From Blastococcus sp. DSM 46786 (GTDB lineage Bacteria; Actinomycetota; Actinomycetes; Mycobacteriales; Geodermatophilaceae), in the NCBI RefSeq assembly GCF_900109665.1, contig NZ_FOAO01000016.1, positions 1 through 64,000 on the forward strand: a DNA stretch of 64,000 nt, written 5' to 3'. Made by a program: the position numbers and the translations under genes. This document shows, one piece after another, positions 45,206 through 54,150 of the stretch. Positions within the stretch are counted from its first letter, which is position 1. Every line of letters begins with the position of its first letter. The notes beneath the pieces were generated by a model. It worked only from the letters and a program-made list of their open reading frames with translations, was not told the DNA's origin and did not search any database.

Positions 45206-47536
45206 ATGTCCCCCTCCATGGAGTGGCGAGAGCAGGCGGCGACCAGGCGTCGCCGTCCCGGCCGTGCGCTGCTCCTGACGGTCGCGCTGACCGCGCTCTA
45301 CGCCACCGGCATCGGCCAGCGGCCCGCCGGCGCGGCGTGGGACCGCGCGTACGACGTCGTCCTCTACAATCTGCCCTACCTCGCGGCCGCGGCGGCGTGC
45401 CTGCTGACGGCGCGCCGGGTGCGCACCGAGCGGCTGGCCTGGGCCGCGCTCGCCGTCGCCCTCCTCCTCGGTGCGCTCGGCAACGCGCTGCGGGTCCTCT
45501 CCTCCGGCCTGCAGGGCAACGAGCCCGCCTCCGCGCTCGCGCTCGGGGTCATGTTCGCGGCCTACCTGGCCATGTACGTGCCCGTCGTCGTGCTCATCCG
45601 CGCCCGGGTGCCGCGCTTCCACCCCAGCATGTGGCTCGACGGCGTCGTCGCCGCGCTCGGCAGCCTCTCGGCCGGGGTCGCCTTCCTGCTGGGCCCCTAC
45701 CTGCTCATGGGGCCCGGCCGAGCCCCGGTGGCGGCCGCCGACCTCATGGCACCCATCACCACGGTGCTGCTCATCGCCGTCGTCATGGCCGTCGGCGGCA
45801 TCCTCGGCGTGCGCCTCGACCGCACCTTCGTGCTGCTCGGTGCGGCGCTGGGCCTGATCGCCGTCTCCGACCTCGTCCTCTTCGCCCTCAAGGTGCAGGG
45901 CACCTACGTCGACGGCGGGCCGCTGGAGCTCGGCTGGCTCGCCTCCGTGATCCTGGCCGCCGCCGCCGCGGAGGGCGCGGTCGAGCCCCCCCGCCGCCTC
46001 GGCAGCAGCGGCTCGCGCATCGGCTGGCGGCTGCTGGCCGTGCCGCTCGCCTGCCTGGTCGCCAGCCTCGTCGTGCTCAGCCCGTGGTCGCAGCCCGTGC
46101 CCGACGTCGCCGGCTGGCTGGCGATCGCCTGCGTGCTGGCCGGCGTCCTCCGCATCGCCGTCACCTTCCGCGAGGTGCGCGGCTACAACCAGGTGGTGCT
46201 GGAGTCGCGCACCGACGAGCTCACCGGGCTGGCCAACCGGCGCGCGCTGCTCGAGCAGGCCCAGCGCGTCGTCACCGCGGCCACTCCCGGACGGCCCGCC
46301 GCCCTGCTGCTGCTCGACCTCGACGGCTTCAAGGAGATCAACGACAGCCTCGGCCACACCGCCGGTGACGACCTGCTGCGCCAGATCGGGCCGCGGCTGC
46401 GCGGCTCGCTGCGGGCCGGCGAGCTGCTGGCCCGGCTCGGCGGCGACGAGTTCGCCGTCCTCATGCCCGCCGCGTCGACCGCCGAGGCCCGGGCGCTCGC
46501 CGAGCGGCTGCGCGACCTGCTGCTCGCCCCCTTCACGGTCGCCGACGTCCGGCTGCACGTCGGCGTGAGCATCGGCGTCGCCACCGCACCCGCTCCGGCG
46601 ACGACCGTCCAGGAGCTGCTGCACTGCGCCGACGTCGCCATGTACAGCGCCAAGCGCGCCCGCGAGGGCGTGCAGGTCTACGTGCCCGACCCCGTCACGG
46701 GCACCTCCGGCAGCGGCCGGCTGCGCACCATGGAGGAGCTGCGGACCGCCCTGGACGGCGACGAGCTGCGGGTCTTCCTCCAGCCCCAGATGGACATGCG
46801 CGACGGCCGCATCGTGGGCGCCGAGGCGCTGGTCCGGTGGGAGCACCCCACCCGCGGGCTGCTCTCCCCCGCCGAGCTGCTCCCGGCCGCCGAGCAGGCC
46901 GGGCTCCTGCGGCCGCTGACCGACCGCGTGCTCGAGCTGGCGCTCGAGGCGGCGGCCCGCTGGTGGCACGAGCGCGAGGTGCCGGTGTCGGTGAACCTGT
47001 CGGCGGCCAACGTCACCGACCTCGACCTGGCCGGCAAGGTCGCCGCCGCGCTGCACCGGCACGGGCTGCCCCCGCGGGCGCTCACGCTGGAGCTCGTCGA
47101 GGACACCCTCATGGCCGATCCCGAGCGCGGTCGCACGGTCCTCGCCGACCTGCGCGCCTCCGGCGTCCGCACGTCGATCGACGACTACGGCACCGGCTAC
47201 AGCTCGCTGGCCTACCTGCGGCACCTGCCGGCCGACGAGCTGAAGCTCGACCGCACCCTGACCGCCGACGTCGACCGCGACCCCCGCGCGGCGGCCATCG
47301 TGCAGAGCACCGTCGCGCTCGCGCACGCCCTCGGCCTGAGCCTGGTGGCCGAGGGGGTCGAGACCCTGGCGACGAGCGCCACCCTCGCCCGCCTCGGCTG
47401 CGACGTCGCCCAGGGGTACGCCATCGCCCGCCCCATGCCGGTGGAGGACTTCCTGGACTGGCTGGTCGCCTCGGACTCCGGGCTCGTCGACTGCGCGCTG
47501 ATCCCCCAGCTGCACCGCGGCGGGGCCCCGGGCTGA
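45206..47536 (+). CDS. Membrane GGDEF-EAL protein (c-di-GMP synthase/phosphodiesterase)
   Basis: A 776-residue protein. The N-terminal ~310 residues form about nine membrane helices (a MASE-like sensor region). The GGDEF domain has DLDGFKEINDSLGHTAGDD and an intact RLGGDEFA near residue 412, with RxxE rather than the RxxD inhibitory site. The EAL domain has GAEALVRWEHP (~539), LTLELVEDTLMAD, SIDDYGTGYSSLAYL and VAEGVET, so both activities look possible. ATG 45206 or 45218 may be the start. A short hairpin covers the stop. It likely links an envelope signal to c-di-GMP. Confidence 0.93.
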   Translation: MSPSMEWREQAATRRRRPGRALLLTVALTALYATGIGQRPAGAAWDRAYDVVLYNLPYLAAAAACLLTARRVRTERLAWAALAVALLLGALGNALRVLSSGLQGNEPASALALGVMFAAYLAMYVPVVVLIRARVPRFHPSMWLDGVVAALGSLSAGVAFLLGPYLLMGPGRAPVAAADLMAPITTVLLIAVVMAVGGILGVRLDRTFVLLGAALGLIAVSDLVLFALKVQGTYVDGGPLELGWLASVILAAAAAEGAVEPPRRLGSSGSRIGWRLLAVPLACLVASLVVLSPWSQPVPDVAGWLAIACVLAGVLRIAVTFREVRGYNQVVLESRTDELTGLANRRALLEQAQRVVTAATPGRPAALLLLDLDGFKEINDSLGHTAGDDLLRQIGPRLRGSLRAGELLARLGGDEFAVLMPAASTAEARALAERLRDLLLAPFTVADVRLHVGVSIGVATAPAPATTVQELLHCADVAMYSAKRAREGVQVYVPDPVTGTSGSGRLRTMEELRTALDGDELRVFLQPQMDMRDGRIVGAEALVRWEHPTRGLLSPAELLPAAEQAGLLRPLTDRVLELALEAAARWWHEREVPVSVNLSAANVTDLDLAGKVAAALHRHGLPPRALTLELVEDTLMADPERGRTVLADLRASGVRTSIDDYGTGYSSLAYLRHLPADELKLDRTLTADVDRDPRAAAIVQSTVALAHALGLSLVAEGVETLATSATLARLGCDVAQGYAIARPMPVEDFLDWLVASDSGLVDCALIPQLHRGGAPG

Positions 47537-47550
47537 CCCCGAAGGGTCAG
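47533..47550 (+). terminator. Hairpin over the stop of the GGDEF-EAL gene
   Basis: CTGACCC-CGAA-GGGTCAG, a perfect 7-bp stem with a tetraloop that includes the TGA stop (47534-47536). A terminator or mRNA-stabilising hairpin is likely. There is no T-tract. Confidence 0.45.
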
Positions 47551-47620
47551 GACGACGCCCTCGGGGTGACGCACGACCGGGCGACACGCCGACCTGGGTG
47601 AACACCCTGCGCTACCGGAT

Positions 47621-48025
47621 GTGGACGATGAGCCGGTGACGCCGTCCTCCCCTGCCCCTGACCTGCTCTCCCGCCCCGTCGCCTGGCGGGACCTCGCCCC
47701 GGAGATCCTCCGGCAGCGCCTGGTGATCGAGGGCTACCCGGCCGCGCCCGTGGACGACGCCCAGATCCGCACCTACCTCTCGGCGCTGTCCCGCGAGGTG
47801 GACATGGTGCAGCTGCTCGAGCCGGTGACGCACCGCTCCGACCTGTACGGCTGGGCCGGCTGGATCCACTGGGAGACCTCCGGCGCGCACTTCTACGCCT
47901 GGGAGCAGCCGCGGCTGTTCTTCTCGGTGGACATCTACACCTGCAAGGCGTTCGACCCCGACGTCGCGGTGGCCTTCACCGCCGACTTCTTCGCTGCCCG
48001 CACCGTCGTCGCGAAGGGGTTCTGA
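47621..48025 (+). CDS. S-adenosylmethionine decarboxylase-like protein
   Basis: A 134-residue protein resembling the SpeH/SpeD family. The stretch HWETSGAHFYAWEQPRLFFS then VDIYTC aligns with the SpeH core (ESH...HTW...VDVFTC). Ser87 sits at the self-cleaving, pyruvoyl-forming position and Cys108 at the conserved Cys. However, the His that follows the Ser and the His two residues before Trp94 are replaced by Gly and Tyr, with His90 shifted, so classical activity is uncertain. GTG 47621 is the likely start. The next gene begins 1 bp after the stop. Confidence 0.7.
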   Translation: MDDEPVTPSSPAPDLLSRPVAWRDLAPEILRQRLVIEGYPAAPVDDAQIRTYLSALSREVDMVQLLEPVTHRSDLYGWAGWIHWETSGAHFYAWEQPRLFFSVDIYTCKAFDPDVAVAFTADFFAARTVVAKGF

Positions 48026-48026
48026 C

Positions 48027-48806
48027 GTGGCCTTCCGGCTGCTGGTGGCGCACTCCCCCGCCGAGCGGGACGCCGCGCGTCAGGTCGAGGCCGACGTCTT
48101 CCTCCAGGCCTTCGGCAACACGCCGGAGCTCCTGGCGCAGGAGTACGGCCCCTACGAGGAGCGCTCGCGGTTCGTCGCGGTCATCGACGACGAGAGCGGC
48201 GTCGCCCTGGGCACCGCGCGGCTGATCACCGACGGCGCGGCCCCGGTGAAGACCGTGCTCGACATCGCCGGCGCGCCGTGGCACCTGCCCGTGGCCGAGA
48301 GCCTGGCCGCCGTCGACCTGGAGCCCGCGACGGTGTGGGACGTCGCCAGCCTCGCCGTCGACCCGCGCTACCGCGCCGGCGCGGCCGGCGCCGAGGTGAG
48401 CGTCGCCCTGTGCCACGGCATCTGGCGGTACGCCCGCAACTGCGGCGTCCCCGGCATGGTCACCATCCTCGACGACCGGGTGCACCGGCTCGTGCGCGCG
48501 ATGGGCCTGCCCTGGCACGCGATGGCGGGCGCCACCTCGCAGCCCTACCTCGGGTCGCCGGCCAGCACCCCGTGCGTCTTCGCCGTGGCGACGGCGGAGG
48601 CCGAGGTGTACGGCGCCCGCCCCGACCTGGCGCCGGCGCTGGACCACGGTGTGTTCCGCTCGATCACCGTGGACCCGGCCGACCTGGCGGCGACCCGGGG
48701 CACCTTCGTCGAGTCGGCCGAGCCGGCGCTCGTGGGGGTGCCCCGTCGGGGCACCACCGGCTGGCGGCCGCCGACGGTCCGCCGCGAGAGCGCGCCCCTC
48801 GGGTAG
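48027..48806 (+). CDS. GNAT/LuxI-like N-acyl synthase family protein
   Basis: A 259-residue protein with a GNAT-like fold. The segment RFVAVIDDESGVALGTARLI matches the region conserved in LuxI-type acyl-homoserine-lactone and N-acyl amino acid synthases. WDVASLAVDPRYRAGAAGAE is the usual beta4/alpha3 acyl-CoA or ACP region. A C-terminal ~60-residue extension is unassigned. GTG 48027 has AAGGGG seven bases upstream. It follows the AdoMet-decarboxylase-like gene by one base, so the two should act together, perhaps on an AdoMet-derived amine. That role is inference. Confidence 0.7.
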   Translation: MAFRLLVAHSPAERDAARQVEADVFLQAFGNTPELLAQEYGPYEERSRFVAVIDDESGVALGTARLITDGAAPVKTVLDIAGAPWHLPVAESLAAVDLEPATVWDVASLAVDPRYRAGAAGAEVSVALCHGIWRYARNCGVPGMVTILDDRVHRLVRAMGLPWHAMAGATSQPYLGSPASTPCVFAVATAEAEVYGARPDLAPALDHGVFRSITVDPADLAATRGTFVESAEPALVGVPRRGTTGWRPPTVRRESAPLG

Positions 48807-48853
48807 GCCGGCGGCCAGCGCCCCCTGGCTCCGGGGCAGGACCGTTGTCCCGT

Positions 48854-48900
48854 GGGCAGTCAGTCTCTGCCCGGCTCTGGTGGGCAGAGACTGACTGCCC
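48854..48900. terminator. Perfect 19-bp inverted repeat between convergent genes
   Basis: GGGCAGTCAGTCTCTGCCC (48854-48872), a 9-nt loop, then its exact reverse complement (48882-48900). It lies between the convergent stops at 48806 and 48959, so a bidirectional terminator is the simplest reading. Each arm is itself partly palindromic (GGGCAG...CTGCCC). The perfection and length exceed an ordinary terminator stem. Confidence 0.65.
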
Positions 48901-48958
48901 CGACATGGGGTGAGGGGCCCGGCAGGTCAGGCGGGACGGGCCACCGGGTGCGGTGCGC

Positions 48959-51109
48959 TCAGGACCTGACCCGGGCCGGGACCATCTCCTCGACGGCGGC
49001 CGCCACCATGTCCGCGGCCGCCGCGGTCAGGTGGGTCTCGTCCGTGCGCAGCAGCACGGAGCCGATGAAGGCGGGGCAGCGGCCGTCCGCGCAGAACATC
49101 TCCCGGGTGTCCACGTATGTCACGTCCGCACCGGCCGCCTGCAGCGACTCGACAGCGGACTGCTCGGCCTCGGACTTGTCCGGGAAGCCGCGGCCGATCG
49201 ACCTGACGCAGTCCTCCGGGCTGCCCAGGCGCGTCCCGCACTCGCGGGGGTCGGCGCCCAGCGGCGGGTTGCCCAGCACCACCACCGAGCCGGCGTGCGG
49301 CGTCACCGCCTCGAGGGTCGACTCCAGGCCGCGCCGCCACTCGTCGATGGCGGCCTCGCTGTCGCCGTCGCTGCCGCTCCCGCTGACGAAGTTGCCGAAG
49401 TACCCCTGCCCGGCCGACAGGACCAGCACGTCGGGCTCCGTCTCCTCGATGAACTGCTGCGTGGTCTCGCGCGCCGCCGCGCAGTCCTCCGGGAAGCCGG
49501 GCGGCTCGGCCGGCGGGGCCACGGCGACGTCGACGAACGGGCAGGAGGCGTAGCCCAGCCCGAGCACCTGCCAGTCGTCGCCCGCGAAGATCGCGTCGAC
49601 CGTGGGCCCCCAGCTCATCGCCACCGAGTCACCGACCAGGAGCGCCGTCCGGGCCGCGTCGGCCGGCCCGTCCTGGCAGACCAGCGGGTCGTCGATCTCG
49701 GTCACCGTGTTCCGGCACCCCGGGGCCTCGGTGAGCATCTCCTCGGCCTGCTGCTCGGGCCCCAGCCCGTCGAGGGAGGGCGTGAGGTCCGCCGGCCAGG
49801 AGTCGGCGGAGAGGGCGTCCTCCACCTGCTCCGCGAGCTCGGCCGCGGCGGGCCGTTCCCCGGTGGCGGAGATCGCCGGGCCCGCGCTGGCGGTGTCGGC
49901 GCCGCGCAGCCACGCCGGCCCCAGGAACTGGGCCGCGCTCACCACGAGCAGCACCCCGGCCACGGTGACGGGCAGCAGGACCCCCGTGCCGCGGCGCCGC
50001 TCCCACCCGGAGACGTAGCGGGGGCGGGAGCGGAGGTTCAGGACGGGCCGCTCGACCCACCGGTAGGAGGCGGCGGACAGCAGCACCGTGAGGGCCACGA
50101 GCGCCAGCTGCACCGGGACGGAGCTCCCGAAGGTGGCGACCCCGAACACCACGACCGGGAAGTGCCACAGGTAGATCGAGAACGACCACCGGCCGATCGC
50201 CTGCGCCACGGGGTTGGTCAGCAGGGCGGTGGCCGGGGACGGGGGCGGGTCGGCCAGCAGCACCATCGCCGCGCCGAGCACGGGCACCAGCACCCACGGG
50301 AAGGGGAAGGCCGAGGACGGCGAGATCACCACCGCGGAGCCGAGGATGACCACGAGCCCGCCGAGGCTCAGCCCCGGGCGGAGCCGGCCGGCGACGGCCG
50401 TCCGACCGGCGACGACGGCGACGAGCGCCCCGATCAGCAGCTCGCCGGCCCGCGCCAGGGTGTCGAAGTAGGCGGCCGTCGGGGCGGTGCTCGTCCGGTA
50501 GGCCGCCCACGCCAGCGAGACGGCGATCCCCACGCCGATGAACCAGACCAGCCGCTGCGGCCGGTGGCGGAGGTCGAGCAGCCGGAAGCCGGCGAAGAGG
50601 AGCAGCGGCCAGAGCGCGTAGAACTGCTCCTCGATCGAGAGCGACCAGTAGTGCTGCACCGGGGACACCGGCCCCTGCGCCTGCAGGTAGTCGGCCTCGA
50701 CGGCCACCAGGTGCCAGTTCTCGACGAACAGCGCCGCGGCCAGCGCGTCGAGCGCGGTCTCGTTCGCCCGCGGCAGGAAGAAGAGGGCGTACCCGACGGC
50801 CACGGTCACCGCCAGCACCACCATGGCCGCGGGCAGGATCCGCTTGGCGCGCCGGAGGTAGAAGTCGCGGAAGGAGACGGCGCCGGTCGAGGAGAGCTCG
50901 CGGAGCAGCAGCGAAGTGATCAGGTACCCGGAGATGACGAAGAAGACGTCGACACCCACGAACCCGCCGTGGGGCCAGCCGAGGACGTGGTCGGCGACGA
51001 CCAGCGCCACCGCCACGGCGCGCAGCCCCTGGATGTCGGCGCGGAAGCCCAGCGGACCGCCGGGGGGCCGGGGCGTCGTCCGGGTCGTCGCCTGATCCAT
51101 CGCGGACAT
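48959..51109 (-). CDS. O-acyltransferase with C-terminal SGNH domain (OafA-like)
   Basis: A 716-residue two-domain membrane protein. The N-terminal acyltransferase-3 domain has FRADIQGLRAVAVALVVADH, DVFFVISGYLIT, FYLRRAKRILPA and HYWSLSIEEQFYALWP, with about ten helices. The C-terminal extracytoplasmic SGNH domain has the GDS nucleophile in LLVGDSVAMSWG and the DxxH in DETHLTAAAADMV. These proteins carry acyl groups across the membrane onto wall or surface glycans. ATG 51109 lies 7 nt after TACGTT, a leaderless start. Confidence 0.93.
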   Translation of the reverse strand: MSAMDQATTRTTPRPPGGPLGFRADIQGLRAVAVALVVADHVLGWPHGGFVGVDVFFVISGYLITSLLLRELSSTGAVSFRDFYLRRAKRILPAAMVVLAVTVAVGYALFFLPRANETALDALAAALFVENWHLVAVEADYLQAQGPVSPVQHYWSLSIEEQFYALWPLLLFAGFRLLDLRHRPQRLVWFIGVGIAVSLAWAAYRTSTAPTAAYFDTLARAGELLIGALVAVVAGRTAVAGRLRPGLSLGGLVVILGSAVVISPSSAFPFPWVLVPVLGAAMVLLADPPPSPATALLTNPVAQAIGRWSFSIYLWHFPVVVFGVATFGSSVPVQLALVALTVLLSAASYRWVERPVLNLRSRPRYVSGWERRRGTGVLLPVTVAGVLLVVSAAQFLGPAWLRGADTASAGPAISATGERPAAAELAEQVEDALSADSWPADLTPSLDGLGPEQQAEEMLTEAPGCRNTVTEIDDPLVCQDGPADAARTALLVGDSVAMSWGPTVDAIFAGDDWQVLGLGYASCPFVDVAVAPPAEPPGFPEDCAAARETTQQFIEETEPDVLVLSAGQGYFGNFVSGSGSDGDSEAAIDEWRRGLESTLEAVTPHAGSVVVLGNPPLGADPRECGTRLGSPEDCVRSIGRGFPDKSEAEQSAVESLQAAGADVTYVDTREMFCADGRCPAFIGSVLLRTDETHLTAAAADMVAAAVEEMVPARVRS

Positions 51110-51116
51110 GGGCACG

Positions 51117-51122
51117 AACGTA
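51117..51122 (-). promoter_or_regulatory. -10 box of leaderless acyltransferase transcript
   Basis: TACGTT on the minus strand, then CGTGCCC (7 nt) and ATG 51109. There is no ribosome site. The spacing matches the other leaderless genes. Confidence 0.55.
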
Positions 51123-51318
51123 CTTGGCGCGGGTGGGTCCTCGGGGCACGGAGCCGGACGGGGCTCCCGGGCTGGGCAGGTGCCCACCCGTGCACCGACC
51201 GTGCGGCCCCACCCCCGGCTGCTCCGGGTGAGGGCCGTCGCGGGTGCCGGGCCGTGCAGCCCGGCACGGTCCGTCGGCCTCTCCTTCGCATCTCCTCGCC
51301 GTAGTGGCAGAGCGCTGG

Positions 51319-51324
51319 TAGCGT
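51319..51324 (+). promoter_or_regulatory. -10 box of leaderless vapB transcript
   Basis: TAGCGT followed by TCTCCCA (7 nt) and GTG 51332. There is no ribosome site. It has the same geometry as the MazE-like antitoxin promoter. Confidence 0.6.
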
Positions 51325-51331
51325 TCTCCCA

Positions 51332-51568
51332 GTGGAGACGACGATGGACAGCCTGGGACGGATCGTCGTCCCCAAGGCACTCCGTGACGCACTGGGGCTG
51401 ACCGCGGGGAGCACCGTGGACCTCAGCCGTTACGGCGTCGGCCTGCAACTCGTCCCCGCCGGCCGGACGGCCCGGTTGACCGAGGTCGATGGCGCGCTGG
51501 TCGCCGACTCCACGACGCAGGTGACCGACGAGGACGTGTTCGGTCTGCTGGACTCCGCACGCAGGTGA
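51332..51568 (+). CDS. vapB: VapB-type antitoxin (AbrB/SpoVT fold)
   Basis: A 78-residue protein with the swapped-hairpin AbrB signature METTMDSLGRIVVPKALRDA then LGLTAGSTVDL, a DNA-binding dimer. A C-terminal acidic segment (TDEDVFGLLDSARR) would bind the toxin. It is followed by a PIN-domain toxin with a 4-bp GTGA overlap. It starts on a leaderless GTG. Confidence 0.87.
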   Translation: METTMDSLGRIVVPKALRDALGLTAGSTVDLSRYGVGLQLVPAGRTARLTEVDGALVADSTTQVTDEDVFGLLDSARR

Positions 51569-51981
51569 CCCGTCTGGCGTTCGACACGAGCGCCGCCGTC
51601 CCCCTGCTGATGCGGTCCCACGGCGCGCACGCCTCGGTACGTCGGCACTCGGCCGGCCGCGCGGCACTCCTCACCACGCACTCCCTGGCGGAGACGTACT
51701 CCGTCCTGACCCGCCTGCCCGGTGACGCGCGGGTCACCGCGTCCGACGCCGTTCGACTTCTCGAGGCGAACTTCGGCGACCCGCTTCCCGTTCCCCGCGC
51801 CGAGCTCGCCGCTCTGCCCAGGGCCCTCGCCCCCCTCGGCATCGCCGGTGGAGCCGTCTACGACGCGCTGGTCGGCCTCGCTGCCCGAGCAGCCGGCGTC
51901 CCGCTCGTCACCCGCGATGCACGCGCACTCGGCACGTACGCAGCCCTCGGGGTGGACGTCGAGCTGATCGAGCCGAGCTGA
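51565..51981 (+). CDS. vapC: VapC-type PIN-domain toxin ribonuclease
   Basis: A 138-residue PIN protein with the four acidic metal-binding residues in place: Asp7 (LAFDTSA), Glu43 (SLAETY), Asp100 (AVYDALVGL) and Asp118 (LVTRDARAL). Such toxins cleave specific RNAs. GTG overlaps the vapB stop. It ends 11 bp before the convergent NrfD gene. Confidence 0.9.
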   Translation: MTRLAFDTSAAVPLLMRSHGAHASVRRHSAGRAALLTTHSLAETYSVLTRLPGDARVTASDAVRLLEANFGDPLPVPRAELAALPRALAPLGIAGGAVYDALVGLAARAAGVPLVTRDARALGTYAALGVDVELIEPS

Positions 51982-51992
51982 GGCGCGACGGG

Positions 51993-53036
51993 TCAGCGGG
52001 TGGTGGTGTCGGCGTGCTCCTGCTGCCGTGCGGCCAGCCGCTCCTTCTGCGGGATCACCACGTACTTCGGGTCCTTGGTGCTGGCGATGCCGGCCTCGAA
52101 GACGCCGAAGCGGGTGAGCAGCGAACCGGCCGCCAGCAGCGTGCCCGAGGCGACCGCGCCCCACCGCCGTCGTCCGGCCACCACGGTCAGCGTGGCGCCC
52201 GCCGCGGTGCACACCTGCGCCGCGCGCATCAGCGCGCCCGGCCGGCCCTCGTGGAAGGGCTCGCTGAGGAGCCCGTGGTCGGTCTCGACCTTGTGCATCG
52301 CGGCCAGTTCGATCGCGGCCCCGGCGATCGCCATCTTCCGCGCCGGCCCGGCCTCCTCCACCGGCGTGAACGCCATCGTGATGCCGCCGCCCGCGGCCAT
52401 CGCCGAGCCGCCGAAGACGTAGGGCAGCTGGGTGTGCGCCATGTGCCACGACGGCACCGCGGTGTTGGCCAGCAGCACCCCGGTGTAGGTGGCCAGCGGG
52501 CCGCCGAAGACCGCGCCCACCACGCCGCCGAAGCGCTTGAGCCGCGGGAACCAGCCCAGCAGCTCCACCGCCGCCGTCGCCCCGGCCGCCGCGCTGAACG
52601 GCGCCAGGATGTACGTGCCCACCGACAGCGGCGAGGTCGGCTTGAGCACCCGCAGCATGTGCAGGAACCGCTCCGGCCGGCCCAGGTCGTGGATCAGGTA
52701 GGCCACCGACAGGATCGACCCGCCGCCCGCGGTCAGCCGCGACACCCTCGTCAGCGTCGGCCGGTCGGTGAGGTCGGCGAGTGCGCCGAGGATCGCCGAG
52801 GAGCCGGCCGCCCCGCCCAGGAACAGGTACAGCGGCACGTCCGGTGACTTCCACACCGGCGTCTTCACGATCTGCCGGCCGTAGTACGAGGTGAACTCGA
52901 CGTCGTCGACCATCGCGACCTCGCCGCGGTGGCGCCCACGGCCGCGGCGGCGCTTCCGGCCGGTGCTGCGCTGCGTCGCCGGACCCCGGTCGGCCTGGCG
53001 CCACCCGGCGCCGGGGCTGGTGATACCGCCGGTCAT
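51993..53036 (-). CDS. NrfD-type membrane subunit of formate dehydrogenase
   Basis: A 347-residue protein with eight or so hydrophobic segments and NrfD-family landmarks (VPLYLFLGGAAGSSAILGAL, LIHDLGRPERFLHMLRVLKP, GPLATYTGVLLANTAVPSWH). It would pass electrons from the 4Fe-4S subunit to the quinone pool and replaces the cytochrome b subunit of FdnI type. The first ~40 residues are a basic, probably cytoplasmic extension. ATG 53036 is 1 bp from the stop of the 4Fe-4S gene. Confidence 0.88.
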   Translation of the reverse strand: MTGGITSPGAGWRQADRGPATQRSTGRKRRRGRGRHRGEVAMVDDVEFTSYYGRQIVKTPVWKSPDVPLYLFLGGAAGSSAILGALADLTDRPTLTRVSRLTAGGGSILSVAYLIHDLGRPERFLHMLRVLKPTSPLSVGTYILAPFSAAAGATAAVELLGWFPRLKRFGGVVGAVFGGPLATYTGVLLANTAVPSWHMAHTQLPYVFGGSAMAAGGGITMAFTPVEEAGPARKMAIAGAAIELAAMHKVETDHGLLSEPFHEGRPGALMRAAQVCTAAGATLTVVAGRRRWGAVASGTLLAAGSLLTRFGVFEAGIASTKDPKYVVIPQKERLAARQQEHADTTTR

Positions 53037-53037
53037 G

Positions 53038-54117
53038 TCAGCGCCTCCGGGAACCGAGGACGGCGGTGACCGCGACCCCGATCATCATCGCCGCGGCCTT
53101 GCCGGCCGCCTTCCACATCGCCGGCAGGTCCCGCGTGGTGACGATCGGGTCCGGCGGCAGGCCGTAGACCTCCGGCTCGTCGAGCAGCAGGAAGAACGCG
53201 CCGTCGCCACCGACGCCGTCGTTCTCGTCCCGCCCGTACAGCCGCGCCGTCTCCACGCCCTGCGCCTTGAGCGTCGCCAGCCGGGCGTCGGCGCGCTCCT
53301 GCAGCTCGTCGAGGTCGCCGAACTGGATCGACTGCGTCGGGCACGCGGTCGCGCACGCCGGCTGCAGTCCGTCGGTGAGCCGGTCGTAGCACATCGTGCA
53401 CTTGAAGACCCGGCCGTCGTCCTTGCGCTGGTCGATGACGCCGTAGGGGCAGGCCGCCACGCAGTAGCCGCAGCCGTTGCAGATGTCGCCCTGGACGACC
53501 ACGGTGCCGTACTCGGTGCGGAACAGCGCGCCGGTGGGGCAGACGTCCAGGCAGCCGGCGTGCGTGCAGTGCTTGCAGACGTCGGAGCTCATCAGCCAGC
53601 GGATCTGCTTGTCCGCACCGGTCTGGCCGGTCTGCGGGTCGAACTCGCTGAGCGCCTCGGCGTTGAGCACGCTCTGCTGCGCGTTGGCCAGGCTGACGTC
53701 GTCCCCGGCGACCGCCGGTGACGCGCCGCTGCCGGCGCGGTCGTCGCCGGGCCGCCCGAACGTGGGCATCGGCAGGTCGACGGCGCGGCTCTGCTCGATG
53801 AAGGCCACGTGCCGCCAGGAGTTCGCGCCCAGCTGGCCGGTGTTGTCATACGACATCCCGGACAGATCCCCGAGGGCGTCCCGCACGCCGTGCGAGTCGT
53901 CCATGGGCAGCGTGTTCCACTCCTTGCACGCCACCTCGCAGGCCTTGCAGCCGATGCAGACCGAGGTGTCGGTGAAGAAGCCGACCCGCTTGGGGTGCTG
54001 CTCCTCGTAGCCGGCCTCGGCCGTGACGTCGGGCAGCGGGCCGAACAGCCGGTTCTGGAACTTCTCCCGCCCACCCCCGCGGCCGGTGAAGGCCGGGCTC
54101 GCCGAGCTGATGGTCAT
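53038..54117 (-). CDS. Formate dehydrogenase beta subunit, 4Fe-4S ferredoxin type
   Basis: A 359-residue electron-transfer subunit with the four-cluster pattern of FdnH/FdoH. Visible are TDTSVCIGCKACEVACKEWN, SSDVCKHCTHAGCLDVCPTG, DICNGCGYCVAACPYGVI and KCTMCYDRL...ACATACPTQ. The C-terminal segment WKAAGKAAAMMIGVAVTAVL is a membrane anchor. ATG 54117 has GAGAGG upstream. A 127-bp gap with hairpins separates it from the alpha gene, whereas it abuts the NrfD gene, so transcripts may be processed or tuned here. Confidence 0.95.
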   Translation of the reverse strand: MTISSASPAFTGRGGGREKFQNRLFGPLPDVTAEAGYEEQHPKRVGFFTDTSVCIGCKACEVACKEWNTLPMDDSHGVRDALGDLSGMSYDNTGQLGANSWRHVAFIEQSRAVDLPMPTFGRPGDDRAGSGASPAVAGDDVSLANAQQSVLNAEALSEFDPQTGQTGADKQIRWLMSSDVCKHCTHAGCLDVCPTGALFRTEYGTVVVQGDICNGCGYCVAACPYGVIDQRKDDGRVFKCTMCYDRLTDGLQPACATACPTQSIQFGDLDELQERADARLATLKAQGVETARLYGRDENDGVGGDGAFFLLLDEPEVYGLPPDPIVTTRDLPAMWKAAGKAAAMMIGVAVTAVLGSRRR

Positions 54118-54150
54118 GCCGGCCTCTCGTCGTCGATGCGGCTGACCGCG

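Noticed and set aside
44780-47605. Long minus-strand frame of about 940 codons opposite the GGDEF-EAL gene
   Set aside because: Composition is low-complexity Gly/Arg/Gln/Ala typical of an antisense shadow in high-GC DNA. The plus strand has intact GGDEF and EAL motifs.
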